Shown: one piece after another, positions 33,169 to 42,338 of the stretch
Numbering within the stretch: the stretch's first letter is position 1
How the letters are laid out: every line of letters begins with the position of its first letter
Assembly: GCA_017620135.1 (NCBI GenBank)
Contig: JAFZQZ010000027.1
Coordinates: forward strand, 1-64,000
Length of the DNA stretch: 64,000 nucleotides
Origin: Bacillota bacterium
GTDB taxonomy: Bacteria; Bacillota; Clostridia; Lachnospirales; Bianqueaceae
Reading direction: 5' to 3'
The notes under the pieces: generated by a model
The model's input: the letters and a program-made list of their open reading frames with translations, nothing else
What the model was told of the DNA's origin: nothing
Databases searched by the model: none
Made by a program: the position numbers and the translations under genes

Positions 33169-34788
33169 ATGAAAATCGGAGTACAGCTTTTCGGTGTCCT
33201 GAGAGACAGACAGGGAAAAGTATGGGAAACACTTGGATCGCTTGCGGACGCGGGGATCCGGGTGTTGGAGCCTTGCGTCAGCCCTAAAGCGATTCCCGGC
33301 TTTGACCATGTGATCTGGTCTGCAGCCTGGCTTGGTGAAAACATGGATCGAATCAGATCGATGGGCTTTGAGATCCGTTCGATCCACCTGATGGCCAGAG
33401 ATCTGAGCGGGATCGCGCCTCTTTTAAAAGACCTGGCGGCAAAGACCGGATTCAGCCAGGTCGTACTGAAATCGCCCAGAGAACTGTCTGATGTGATGAT
33501 GCAGCAAAGCGCGCTTCAGTACATGAAGCTTGCGGATGAACTGGAAGAGGCCGGTATTCAGGTACTGCTGCATAATGAAGGAACTGATATTTCCACAAAA
33601 ATCGGCGGAAAGACTGCTTATGAGCACATGCTTGATCTGTGTCTCGGGAAAGTCCAGGCGCAGGTGGATGTTGGCTGGATCGTGTATGCCGGTGAAGATG
33701 TGAAGGATTTCCTCTGGCGAAACGCTTTCCGGGTCCGTAGCCTTCATTATAAGGACTATCCGGAAAACGCTGCTGAGCCTAAGGATACAGCAATCGGAAC
33801 CGGCGCGCTGGATATCAGGACTTGTGTCCGGTTTGCCCGCGCGAACAATGTTCCACAGATCATCGACCAGGAACATTTCGAAGATCCGGGAAAGGAACTC
33901 GGACAGATCTGCGGGATCATCAACAGCTATAAAATGGATTGGCAGGATACGGTCAGTTATATCAACACCTATGATATCACGACCGGACAGATCAAAACGC
34001 TGGTAAAGATCGATATGCCGATAGAATCTCCGAATTGGCTGAAAAACAGCGACCGGATGCTGATCGATGGGAAAGGAAAACTGTATTTCTTCTATCCTAA
34101 GACAGGAGAACTGAAACTGATCGAGACCGGTGGGCTCGCTGAATTCGGAAACGCCCATGTACCAAGTCCTGACGAAAAACTGATCGCTGCCAGCTGCGGT
34201 TTTACGAATACCAACGTTTATGTAATGCCCATAGAGGGCGGCGAGCCCATCTGTATGACAGATAAGAGCCCCAGCTATTTCCACGGCTGGTCTCCCGACG
34301 GGAAATATCTGATTTATCTGGGCTACAGAGATGACATGCCCGGCGCACTGAATATCTTCCGCCGAGCTGTGGATGGCGGTGAAGAGGTCCGTATCACGAA
34401 CGGAGGATTCCACGACGGACCGGAATACTCTCCGGACGGTCAGTATATCTGGTGCAATGCCAACTATTCAGGAAACATGCAGATATGGCGGATCAAGGCG
34501 GACGGAAGCGAAGCTACGCAAATGAGCCGGGAAAACGGGCGAGTCAATATGTTCCCGCATATCTCCCCTGACGGAAAGAAGGTCGTTTTTACTTCCTATC
34601 CAGTCGGATGTCTGGAAGAGACCGAACACCTGCCGGATGTTCCGGTAGAGATCTGGATGATGAATTCAGATGGAAGTGATATGCACAGGATCCTGTCGCT
34701 GTTTGGAGGTCATGGCGTTATGCATGTGAATACATGGTCCGGTGACAGCAAGTCGTTTGCCTTCGTCAGTTATGAAATGAAAAACTGA
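33169..34788 (+). CDS. fusion of TIM-barrel isomerase and TolB-like beta-propeller
   Basis: A 539-residue two-domain protein. Residues 1-255 form a xylose-isomerase-like TIM barrel (MKIGVQLFGVLRD, LLHNEGTD near 127, QVDVGWIVYAG near 165, LHYKDYP near 190, QEHFEDPG near 232). Residues 258-539 are a TolB/WD40-like propeller with repeated S/N-P-D-G-K/E/Q motifs, for example HVPSPDEKL, GWSPDGKYL, EYSPDGQYI and HISPDGKKV. No signal peptide is present, so unlike TolB the propeller is cytosolic. An oligogalacturonate-lyase-like propeller is an alternative reading of the second half. I know of no described protein with this architecture. Confidence 0.8.
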   Translation: MKIGVQLFGVLRDRQGKVWETLGSLADAGIRVLEPCVSPKAIPGFDHVIWSAAWLGENMDRIRSMGFEIRSIHLMARDLSGIAPLLKDLAAKTGFSQVVLKSPRELSDVMMQQSALQYMKLADELEEAGIQVLLHNEGTDISTKIGGKTAYEHMLDLCLGKVQAQVDVGWIVYAGEDVKDFLWRNAFRVRSLHYKDYPENAAEPKDTAIGTGALDIRTCVRFARANNVPQIIDQEHFEDPGKELGQICGIINSYKMDWQDTVSYINTYDITTGQIKTLVKIDMPIESPNWLKNSDRMLIDGKGKLYFFYPKTGELKLIETGGLAEFGNAHVPSPDEKLIAASCGFTNTNVYVMPIEGGEPICMTDKSPSYFHGWSPDGKYLIYLGYRDDMPGALNIFRRAVDGGEEVRITNGGFHDGPEYSPDGQYIWCNANYSGNMQIWRIKADGSEATQMSRENGRVNMFPHISPDGKKVVFTSYPVGCLEETEHLPDVPVEIWMMNSDGSDMHRILSLFGGHGVMHVNTWSGDSKSFAFVSYEMKN

Positions 34789-34824
34789 TCTTTGAAGATC
34801 GATTTAGAACGAAAGGGATAAAGG

Positions 34825-35859
34825 ATGCAGGAATTATTGTTTACAGAAGGAAGGATCGGAAAAAAACGCGCGAAGAACCGGATCGTGCGCAGCGCTACGA
34901 ACGATCACCTGGCAAATCTCGACGGGACGATCAGCGATGAGCAGGTCGCCCTTTACGAGACCATGGCGAAGAACCATGTCGGTACGATCATCACAGGCCA
35001 TTTCGGAATAGATGAAAACCATAAAGCAGCCATTAACCAGCCGCTGCTCACGGACGACAGGTTCATTGCGGGCGCGAAGCGGCTGGCGGACGCCGTGCAC
35101 CTGTATGGAAGCCTGATCTACGGACAGCTCTCCCAGGGCGGTATCAAATGTTATGATCGTCCTTTTGATATCAATACAGTCTCCGTGGATGAATTGGAAA
35201 AGACAGTAGGACAGTTCGCGGATGCCGCGTTCCGGCTCAAACAGGCAGGCTACGACGGCGCGCAGATCCATCTGGCGCACGGATATTTCCTTGCCAACGT
35301 GCTGGATGATACGGTCAATCTTCGTACCGACGCCTATGGCGGCAGTCCTGAAAACCGATTCCGGCTGGTGGGGGAGATACTGGAAGCCGTCCGGGAAAAG
35401 TGCGGAGAGGATTTCAGCGTGATCGTGAAGCTCAGCGCGAACAACGAACAACTGACGCCTTATGACGATACGCTTTTGTACTATGCGAAGAAACTGGCTG
35501 AGTGCGGGATCGATGCGATCGAACTGAGCGGGTCGAACTTCTCGAAGTTCCCGCGGGATGCGAGCAAATACTTCCTGCGGGAAGCGCTTTTGATCAAAGA
35601 GCAAGTCGATCTACCGATCATATTGGTGGGCGGCGTTTCAGAAAAAACAGCGATGGAAGAAGTCCTCGCGCAGGGGATCGAGTTCGTATCCTGTTCCAGG
35701 GCGTTCATCTGCGAACCGGAGTTCGTGACAAATCTCATGAACGGCGCGGAGAAGTCCCGGTGTGTGAAATGCTGGGGCTGTTTCCGGCTGTACAATACCA
35801 AGCATAAGAATTGTGTGTTCCTGAAAGAAAGCGAGCAACTGAAGAAGGTCTTTGGATAA
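34825..35859 (+). CDS. old yellow enzyme family flavin oxidoreductase
   Basis: A 344-residue FMN-binding barrel of the NADH:flavin oxidoreductase/OYE family. Recognisable parts are KNRIVRSATNDHLA near 14, YGQLSQGGIK near 97, GAQIHLAHGYFLANVLDD near 148-165 (catalytic His pair replaced by His-x-x-His), NLRTDAYGGSPENRFRL near 169 and LVGGVSEKTAMEEVL near 269. The C-terminal CVKCWGCFRLYN-type cluster with a later Cys resembles the 4Fe-4S site of 2,4-dienoyl-CoA reductases, but the NAD-binding domain that normally follows is missing. It has a GAAAGGG site and is 36 bases after the fusion gene. Confidence 0.87.
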   Translation: MQELLFTEGRIGKKRAKNRIVRSATNDHLANLDGTISDEQVALYETMAKNHVGTIITGHFGIDENHKAAINQPLLTDDRFIAGAKRLADAVHLYGSLIYGQLSQGGIKCYDRPFDINTVSVDELEKTVGQFADAAFRLKQAGYDGAQIHLAHGYFLANVLDDTVNLRTDAYGGSPENRFRLVGEILEAVREKCGEDFSVIVKLSANNEQLTPYDDTLLYYAKKLAECGIDAIELSGSNFSKFPRDASKYFLREALLIKEQVDLPIILVGGVSEKTAMEEVLAQGIEFVSCSRAFICEPEFVTNLMNGAEKSRCVKCWGCFRLYNTKHKNCVFLKESEQLKKVFG

Positions 35860-35865
35860 GCGACG

Positions 35866-37470
35866 ATGATTAAAAGAATTGGATTGCTTTTGCTGGGTGT
35901 ATTTCTCGTCCTTTGCGGACTGGGAATGATCGAGATGGCGTTTACGGATCCGGACTTTGAAACAGCTTCTGTGATCTTTGCCGTGATCTGCGGAGTGCTT
36001 TTCGTGGGCGGCGGCATAGCTTTGACAATCCTGCAATGGCAGGAACTGTTTCCGAAGAAGAAAAAAGGCGCCAAGCAAGGGGAATACCTGAAAGCGCTGA
36101 AGAGCGATATCAACCCGAACTTTATCAAAGTAACGGAGGACCATAATGAGACAGAGCATCTGATCCGTGTCTTCCGAAAAGATTACTCTGACTTCTTCGG
36201 TGAACGCCGGAGTATAGAGAATGCGGGCATCCAGAACGATGTGACGCAGATGTACTGGCATACACTTTTTCTTCAGAAGAAGCGAATGGACCGGAAGGGG
36301 ATCCTGCACGGCCTGGAATCAGAGCGGCTACATTACGGGAGTCTGGAATCCGTTCGTCAGACGGGATTCTTTGACGGGAAATACCAGGTGCGGGATGTTT
36401 CTGAAACTATAGAGGCTAAGCAGACTTTCTACGATAAAAGGACAGGAAAGCCGGTATTTAAGCGAAAAAGTCTTCAGACAGCCTGGTACCAGCTCGTGAA
36501 TGCCGCTTCCAGCGGACCGAACCAGATCATCTGTCCGAACTGCGGGCAGATCTCCACCCGGGAAAACCTTCTGGACGGCTGTGACTGGTGCGGGACGAAA
36601 TTCACGGTGGAAGATCTGGGGACGAGAGTCTCGGATTTCTGCTTCCGGCAGGACTATGAAGCGGAATATGCCCGCTATACGGACATCCGGGAAAACTATG
36701 GCAGATATGTAGCTATGGCAGTGGGGATCCCGATATTTCTCCTTTGCCTGGTCATGGCGATCAAATATGTCGAAGTGAGCAGCCCTTATGTCCTGAGTGT
36801 CGCGGGAATTCTGTTTGCGGCGGCTTTCCCCACGGCAGCGGTAGTGCTGCTTGCCGAGATCGCTTTCTTCCTGTGGATTTTTCCTCTTCTGCAGGCTAGG
36901 GCCTCTATCACATATTACAGCAAGAAAAAGCTAAGTGCTATGAAAGCAGCCCAGATCAAAGACTCGGCGGCGGAAAAACGAGTACGGGCTTTTGATCCGC
37001 TGTTTTCACTAAGCGGTTTCTATGCGGGGGTTCAGAATATCCTTTCCGTGATCCATTTCGCGGATACACCGCAGGAAGCAGCCGCCTTCGCGGACTCGCC
37101 GCAGGCGGAAGGACAGATCGGGGCATGTCTGGGATATTATCAAAATTTGATCGACGTGAGAACGGAAGAGATCAGCCTGGTGAATTATCAGGCAGGACCG
37201 TTACTGCAGGAGGCCTTGGTGAATGCTTCTCTGGAGCTTGTGCATGAAAATACCGGCTCCGTAAAACGAAGCCGGGAAAATGTACAGCTGTATCTGGTGA
37301 AATCTTCTGCCTGCAAAACCCAGGCGGTCTGCGCGCCTTCCTTTATGCGGTGCAAGGGCTGCGGCGCGCCTATGTCCCTGATGGACGGCAAGCGCTGCCA
37401 TTACTGCGGACGGGAACGGAACCTTTCCGAGTCCGACTGGGCCGTGAGGGGATATACGATATACAAGTAA
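35866..37470 (+). CDS. membrane protein with two zinc ribbons
   Basis: A 534-residue protein of unknown function. Two N-terminal helices (about 5-23 and 31-52) and a second pair (about 285-305 and 312-345) cross the membrane. A zinc ribbon, CPNCGQ with CDWCG, lies near 224-246, and a second one, CKGCGA with CHYCG, near 495-515. Between the last helices and the end, DPLFSLSGFYAGVQNILSVI resembles a Tim44-like domain, a weak suggestion. The gene is six bases after the flavoprotein gene with only a weak ribosome site. Its terminator appears to lie inside the 3' end of the convergent aldolase gene. Confidence 0.7.
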   Translation: MIKRIGLLLLGVFLVLCGLGMIEMAFTDPDFETASVIFAVICGVLFVGGGIALTILQWQELFPKKKKGAKQGEYLKALKSDINPNFIKVTEDHNETEHLIRVFRKDYSDFFGERRSIENAGIQNDVTQMYWHTLFLQKKRMDRKGILHGLESERLHYGSLESVRQTGFFDGKYQVRDVSETIEAKQTFYDKRTGKPVFKRKSLQTAWYQLVNAASSGPNQIICPNCGQISTRENLLDGCDWCGTKFTVEDLGTRVSDFCFRQDYEAEYARYTDIRENYGRYVAMAVGIPIFLLCLVMAIKYVEVSSPYVLSVAGILFAAAFPTAAVVLLAEIAFFLWIFPLLQARASITYYSKKKLSAMKAAQIKDSAAEKRVRAFDPLFSLSGFYAGVQNILSVIHFADTPQEAAAFADSPQAEGQIGACLGYYQNLIDVRTEEISLVNYQAGPLLQEALVNASLELVHENTGSVKRSRENVQLYLVKSSACKTQAVCAPSFMRCKGCGAPMSLMDGKRCHYCGRERNLSESDWAVRGYTIYK

Positions 37471-37485
37471 TAAAACGGCTGTTTA

Positions 37486-38322
37486 TCAGAGCCCTGCGAA
37501 AACGCGCAGGGCTTTTTCCGCGTCCTGCTCCATAGCTTTCTGCGCGGCGAAAGCCAGATCGTGGAAAAATGTCACATCCTGATGATCAAGAAGATCTTTC
37601 ACAGCGGTGGTACCTGCTTTGGACATGTAGCTGTAGTAGTTGATCTTACGAAGGCCGTTCGCGATGCCCGTACGGTAGTCCTCCGGAGAAACACCGCTGC
37701 CTCCGTGCATCACGAGAGGAAGGCCGGTCTTTTCCGCGATCGTTTTCACGCGGGGAAGGTCCAGCACCGGTTTGGACTTGTAGATGCCATGGGCGGTACC
37801 GAAGCTCGGAGCCAGGGCGTCGATTCCGGTCTCTCGGCAGAACACGACCGCTTCTTCCGGATCGGTATAGACAGGACCGGAAGCTACAGCGCTTCCGCCT
37901 TCGCGGGACGCCAGAGCGCCAAGTTCCGCTTCTACGCCGCAGTTGTAGTTCTTCGCCATAGCCACGGCCTTTTTGGTGTTGGACAGGTTTTCTTCGTAGG
38001 GCAGCGTACTGCCGTCATACATCACGCCTGTAAAGCCAAGGTCCAGGGCTTTTTGCATGTAGCTGAGGGTCTCGCAGTGATCCAGATGGACACAGACCGG
38101 CACCTTGGCCGCTTTCGCGGCCTGAATCATCACCGGACCGATAATGCGCAGCGGCGCGACGTCCTCGTGAAGCTGGGCGTGGGACAGGATCACTGGGACA
38201 TTCAGTTTCTCCGCGGCGCAAAGGACCGCGGTAACGCATTCCAGATTAGGCGTGTTGAACGCGCCGACGGCACATTTCTTCTCTTCGGCGAGAGCCAGGA
38301 TCTCTTTCAGATTAACAAGCAT
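37486..38322 (-). CDS. class II fructose/tagatose-bisphosphate-type aldolase
   Basis: A 278-residue zinc-dependent class II aldolase that splits a ketose phosphate into dihydroxyacetone phosphate and an aldehyde. Visible are GAFNTPNLE near 20, the zinc-site HLDHCE near 81, MYDGSTLPYEEN near 104, VEAELGAL near 135, FGTAHGIYK near 178 and HGGSGVS near 207. The late KINYYSYM replaces the usual KINV/I-x-T-x phosphate-binding segment, hinting at an altered substrate. It is the last gene of the isomerase-kinase-aldolase operon, 12 bases after the kinase. The single- versus bis-phosphate substrate cannot be told. Confidence 0.88.
   Translation of the reverse strand: MLVNLKEILALAEEKKCAVGAFNTPNLECVTAVLCAAEKLNVPVILSHAQLHEDVAPLRIIGPVMIQAAKAAKVPVCVHLDHCETLSYMQKALDLGFTGVMYDGSTLPYEENLSNTKKAVAMAKNYNCGVEAELGALASREGGSAVASGPVYTDPEEAVVFCRETGIDALAPSFGTAHGIYKSKPVLDLPRVKTIAEKTGLPLVMHGGSGVSPEDYRTGIANGLRKINYYSYMSKAGTTAVKDLLDHQDVTFFHDLAFAAQKAMEQDAEKALRVFAGL
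37490..37517 (+). terminator. terminator for the rightward gene inside the convergent aldolase gene
   Basis: The stem AGCCCTGCG/CGCAGGGCT with loop AAAACG and TTTTT lies 20 bases after the stop of the zinc-ribbon gene and within the last codons of the opposite-strand aldolase. Confidence 0.75.
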
Positions 38323-38334
38323 AATGAATATACC

Positions 38335-39795
38335 TCACATCAGCGGGCGGACCGCGTGATAGACGCGCTGGTACCGCTCGTATATTTTCATATATTTTTC
38401 GTGCATTTCAGCTCTGGGATAGTAGGTCTCCATTTCCCGGACCATGTGGACCGCGGCGTCCGGAAGGTCTTTGAAAAGCCCGGTCGCCAGTCCGGTCAGC
38501 ATAGCGGATCCCACCGTACCGGCGTCTGAAGTTTTCAGTGCTGTGATGGGAAGATCCAGCATATCCGCCTTCATCTGCATCCATACCTTGGAACGGGCGC
38601 CGCCTCCGGTGGCGTTCAGCTTCCTGAAACGGATCCCCGAGGCTTTAATGGCATCATAGTTGACGCGCATTTCATAGGCCACACCTTCCATCGCGGCGCG
38701 GTAAATATCCGCTGCCGTCGTGCCGGTGGTAAGCCCGAGGATCGCGCCTTTGGAACCGGTATCCATGTACGGGGTAGCGGCTCCGGCAAAGTGCGGGAGG
38801 ATCAGAAGTCCGGTAGGTTCATCTTTTCCGTAGGCAGCTTCCATGCTGTCGTACGTTTCCCCTTTGCCGAAGGTCTCCATGGCCCACTGGATGAGCGCGC
38901 CTCCTGTATAGGAAAAGGCGTAGGCAACATATTTCCCGGGGACCACGTACGGTACCACGGAGAAGAACCCCTTCGATATCACCTCGATGTCCGGCAGACT
39001 GTCAAAGATCGGCGTGAGACATTCCACGGTCCCCGCGCCATCGACCGCCACACTCCCGTCAAAGGCACCGGCGCCGACCGCGGCGGCTACCTGATCGTGG
39101 GAGACTGATACGATGATGCATTCCCGGCTGAGCCCTGTTTTCTGAGCGGCCTCTTCGGTAACGGTACCGGCGCTGGTCCCGGTGGGAACAGGCTCGCTCA
39201 TCAAGGCCTTGTCGATCCCCGCGGCCTCGAAGATATCATGGCTCCAGGTAAGAGCGCGGATATCGAAAGCCATAGTTCGGGAGGCCAGAGAGTAGTCGAT
39301 CTGGGCCTTATGGGTCAGATGCCAGACGACAAAGTCCTCAATCAGATGGACACGTTTAGCAGCCATATACACTTCAGGCCGGTGTTTTTTGATCCACATC
39401 AGCTTGCTGATAGAATACATTTCATGTGGCCTAAGACCAGTGATATTCGCAATATGGTCCGCGCCGAGCTTTTCTATGAGCTCCTCGCATTCCTCCGCGC
39501 CGCGCGGGTCCGTATAGAGCATGGCGTTGTGCAGAGGATGACCTTCGCTGTCTGTCATCACGAAGGTCTCACCGAAGCTGGTAACGCCGATCCCGGCGAT
39601 ATCCGGATACTGAGAAGCCATTTCTTCAATGACAGCGTAGACGCTTTCCATCATAGTGGAAATATCGATCTCATGACCGCTTACCTGGCGGCGAACCGGA
39701 TAGTCGCGGTAAGCTTTACCCAGATACTCACCCGTTTCATTGAACACCGTCAGCTTGCAGCCGGTGGTGCCTATGTCCAGTCCAGCGATCTTCAT
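38335..39795 (-). CDS. FGGY family carbohydrate kinase
   Basis: A 486-residue FGGY sugar kinase (xylulokinase/gluconokinase-like). The phosphate-1 motif GLDIGTTGCK is at residues 5-14, the catalytic Asp lies in AVDGAGTVE-preceding SVSHDQVAAAVGAG near 230, and the adenosine-binding LNATGGGARSKVW is near 395. It phosphorylates a ketose or polyol using ATP; the position in the operon between an isomerase and an aldolase supports a ketose substrate. The stop of the isomerase gene is two bases upstream, so translation is likely coupled. Confidence 0.88.
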   Translation of the reverse strand: MKIAGLDIGTTGCKLTVFNETGEYLGKAYRDYPVRRQVSGHEIDISTMMESVYAVIEEMASQYPDIAGIGVTSFGETFVMTDSEGHPLHNAMLYTDPRGAEECEELIEKLGADHIANITGLRPHEMYSISKLMWIKKHRPEVYMAAKRVHLIEDFVVWHLTHKAQIDYSLASRTMAFDIRALTWSHDIFEAAGIDKALMSEPVPTGTSAGTVTEEAAQKTGLSRECIIVSVSHDQVAAAVGAGAFDGSVAVDGAGTVECLTPIFDSLPDIEVISKGFFSVVPYVVPGKYVAYAFSYTGGALIQWAMETFGKGETYDSMEAAYGKDEPTGLLILPHFAGAATPYMDTGSKGAILGLTTGTTAADIYRAAMEGVAYEMRVNYDAIKASGIRFRKLNATGGGARSKVWMQMKADMLDLPITALKTSDAGTVGSAMLTGLATGLFKDLPDAAVHMVREMETYYPRAEMHEKYMKIYERYQRVYHAVRPLM

Positions 39796-39796
39796 C

Positions 39797-41200
39797 TTAT
39801 TCGATCTCCGTCCAGTCGTAGCGCAGATAAGTGGTGAAGGCTTCTTTCAGAATGTCTTTCACATGGCCGTTACCAATGGCGGTATGATGCTTGAAGCCGC
39901 CCTTCGCCAGTCTGATCAGTTTGTTCTGAAGATCCGGAATCTCAGCCACGCCGGCTACACCGAAGTAGCCTTCTTCAATGGGATCATCCGTAAATTTCGC
40001 TTCAGAAGCGTAGATCACGATCTTACCGTCTTTGGTCTGGCAGTTGGAAATGGTGATGGGCATAGGTTTGATACGGCCTTCGTTGCAGCCCCAACCGGAA
40101 CCGGGATCGGTCTTGTCAAACATCTTGTGGTTGGTGACGGTGCCCTTGCAGGTCATGAGGCCCTGTGCTACCGGACCGCAGTGGAAGAGGATGACTTTGT
40201 TTTCGTCGTCGCCGTAGTTGTTGTTCCAGTCCAGAACAGCGGTGGGCTCTTCGGTGGCCAGATTCATGGCGCGCATGCAGACCGCTGAGCACATGTCGAT
40301 CTCACAGGAGGCTACGATGCCCCGGTCATTCAGCTCGGACAGCAGAACGCACGGGCAGATCCGCAGGTGGCTTTCCATCTCGTTCCAGCAGCGCAGAGCC
40401 AAAGCGTCCAGATGATACTCTTCGATATATTCATCGATCACTACGGCAAGTTTGCCGAGGTTCAGCATGTTCTTTTCCGGGACCAGAGAGAAGTCGGTGT
40501 AATTTTTCAGGTGCTCGATCTTCGCGGCGACGACAGGATCGTCATCACGCTTCGCGGCGATCTTGTCAAAGACCTCGGAGAGGTCGAAACTCTCTACGTT
40601 GATACCATGCTTCTGCAAGGCGATCTCGTCGAAGCGCACGGTCTTGAAAGCGGTGGTGCGGGCGCCGATGCAGCCCAGGTTGAAGCGTTTCATACCGTTT
40701 ACCACACGGCAGATCGCGGCGAAGTCGCGCAGGTTTTCCTGGAACTTCGGGCTCAGGGGATGGACTACATGCGGTTTGAGGACGGTGAAGGGTACACCGT
40801 ACTGGGTGAAGACGTCGGTGACGGAGAATTTACCGCAGTAAGCGTCGCGGCGATGGGCGAAATCCATTTTGCCGATCTCATCCGGGTAGGCCTGCATAAG
40901 GATGGGTACACCCGCGTCCTGCAGGGCGGTGATGGCGCCGTTCTCGTCCGCGAAGATGGGCATGGAGAAGATCACACCGTCATACTGCCCTTCATGCTCT
41001 TTGAGCCATTTGGCGTAGAGCAGGCCCTCGTCACGGGTCTCGATACCGCCGTAGCGGGTCTTGTCGGCATCCATCATAATATAGTCATAGCCGGCGTCCG
41101 TGACAGCCTTGACCATGTCGTCGCGCGCACCGAAGATCAGCTCGCCGGGCATGAAGCCGCGGTTGCAAAAGGCCAGTGCAAAAGTCATTTTCTTTCCCAT
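39797..41200 (-). CDS. L-fucose/L-arabinose isomerase family protein
   Basis: A 467-residue metal-dependent aldose-ketose isomerase. Metal-site candidates are the Glu in ALRCWNEMES near 302, the Asp in ASCEIDMCSAV near 331, and the His in GGFKHHTAIGNGH near 444. FHCGPVAQGLM near 367 also matches the family. The protein is closer in length to L-arabinose isomerase than to FucI (about 590). The substrate sugar is unknown, since relatives act on fucose, arabinose, and various deoxy or sulfo sugars. It follows the epimerase gene by three bases. Confidence 0.83.
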   Translation of the reverse strand: MGKKMTFALAFCNRGFMPGELIFGARDDMVKAVTDAGYDYIMMDADKTRYGGIETRDEGLLYAKWLKEHEGQYDGVIFSMPIFADENGAITALQDAGVPILMQAYPDEIGKMDFAHRRDAYCGKFSVTDVFTQYGVPFTVLKPHVVHPLSPKFQENLRDFAAICRVVNGMKRFNLGCIGARTTAFKTVRFDEIALQKHGINVESFDLSEVFDKIAAKRDDDPVVAAKIEHLKNYTDFSLVPEKNMLNLGKLAVVIDEYIEEYHLDALALRCWNEMESHLRICPCVLLSELNDRGIVASCEIDMCSAVCMRAMNLATEEPTAVLDWNNNYGDDENKVILFHCGPVAQGLMTCKGTVTNHKMFDKTDPGSGWGCNEGRIKPMPITISNCQTKDGKIVIYASEAKFTDDPIEEGYFGVAGVAEIPDLQNKLIRLAKGGFKHHTAIGNGHVKDILKEAFTTYLRYDWTEIE

Positions 41201-41203
41201 TTT

Positions 41204-42187
41204 TCAGTCCTCCTTGAATTCGATCGTTACTTTATTTGTGATGCTTTCCCAGGCTTTCAGCACGGGAAGGGTACCGTTCTTTCTTTCTTCGCTGCGTCCC
41301 ATGATATAGCTGTTGGTAGGTTCCAGACCCAGGACATAATCGCCGCCGGCCATACAGCGCCACTCGGAGAGGATCGGCAGGGTATCCCCGCTCCAGGAGA
41401 TCTTCATCCGGACACCGAGATCCGGGTTTTCGAGGCTGGCCCAGAACTCGGCCTGCATTTTCTGGAAGAAAACACGTTCCTCCTCGCCATGTACAGGTTT
41501 GTCGAATTCGCACTCGCGGCCAAGACCGGTCCGGGCGAACTCGGTGCGTGGAACCGTTTCATGTTTCTCCGGCAGGATCAGTCGCGCTTTTTCGCTGAGC
41601 AGCGGATAGCCGAAGTTGCAGTGGTAGATCTGCATGATCTCCTCGTCCCGGGCGGTCTGGTTGGAAATGGTATCTTCCACACTCACGCTCGCTCCGAAAA
41701 GCGGAACGCGGATCGTGCGGCTGACTTCCAGCACATGACCGAAGAGCGCACTCTCACGGATCGTTCCTTTGATGAGGATCTCCTCATCGGTGATCTCACT
41801 GCTGACATGATCCGCGGCCAGGCTGTGGTAGCGGCCGTGCAGGGGATGCCATTCATCGCCGTCCCGGTTTGCGGGGCCGGTGCTTCGAAGGCCGCAGGTA
41901 TAAAGGAGGCCTCCGGGGAAGGTGTTGACGAATTCTGTTTCATAGGGTGAGATGATCACCGGGCTGTCATAGCCGTTTTTGCTCATCCAGCTCATGTTGA
42001 TGCCTTTGAAACGGCACTGCCCGATATCCAGTCCCGCGTCCGGCAGGATATCCAGTTCCAGACCACCAGCGGTCTTGACTTCGATGATCTCGGTGCTTTT
42101 GGCTTTTCCTTCGTTTACTGTTACACGGCGCAGCGTGACCAGCTGGGCCGGGTTGCCGATATATCCCTCTTTGATGAGATTTTTCAA
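41204..42187 (-). CDS. DUF4432 family aldose-epimerase-like protein
   Basis: A 327-residue galactose-mutarotase-fold protein of DUF4432. Markers are LDILPDAGLDIGQCRFKGIN near 50-69, a short FPGGLLYTCGL strand near 92, and HPLHGRYHSLAADHV near 114, where the two His residues match the mutarotase active site. It probably interconverts anomers of the sugar used by this operon. It starts with TTG at the end of a seven-base spacing from AAAAGGAGG, which is stronger evidence than any internal ATG. It is the first gene of the leftward sugar operon. Confidence 0.83.
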   Translation of the reverse strand: MKNLIKEGYIGNPAQLVTLRRVTVNEGKAKSTEIIEVKTAGGLELDILPDAGLDIGQCRFKGINMSWMSKNGYDSPVIISPYETEFVNTFPGGLLYTCGLRSTGPANRDGDEWHPLHGRYHSLAADHVSSEITDEEILIKGTIRESALFGHVLEVSRTIRVPLFGASVSVEDTISNQTARDEEIMQIYHCNFGYPLLSEKARLILPEKHETVPRTEFARTGLGRECEFDKPVHGEEERVFFQKMQAEFWASLENPDLGVRMKISWSGDTLPILSEWRCMAGGDYVLGLEPTNSYIMGRSEERKNGTLPVLKAWESITNKVTIEFKED

Positions 42188-42204
42188 ACGAGTCGCCTCC
42201 TTTT

Positions 42205-42297
42205 ACAGTTTCTGATTCTATTGTATAGGAAATGAACTGGAGAAGATATAGAATTTCGTTCGTTTTACTTTGATTTTGTTCGCGATAATGATATAAT
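42205..42297. promoter_or_regulatory. divergent control region of the sugar operon and its regulator
   Basis: Rightward, TTGATT, a 16-base spacer and TATAAT (42270-42297) precede the PocR-AraC gene. Leftward, only a TACAAT-like -10 is seen with no good -35, as expected for an activator-dependent promoter. Between them TTCGTTCGTTTT and TTTTGTTCGCG form imperfect direct repeats that are candidates for regulator binding. The assignment is an inference from position. Confidence 0.55.
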
Positions 42298-42338
42298 ATC
42301 AATGTTCCATCAAGTGCGCTCTGGGGAGGTGACAAGGG

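Noticed and set aside
40367-41950. 527-codon open frame on the plus strand
   Set aside because: Antisense to the isomerase and epimerase genes, both of which have clear family motifs and start signals.
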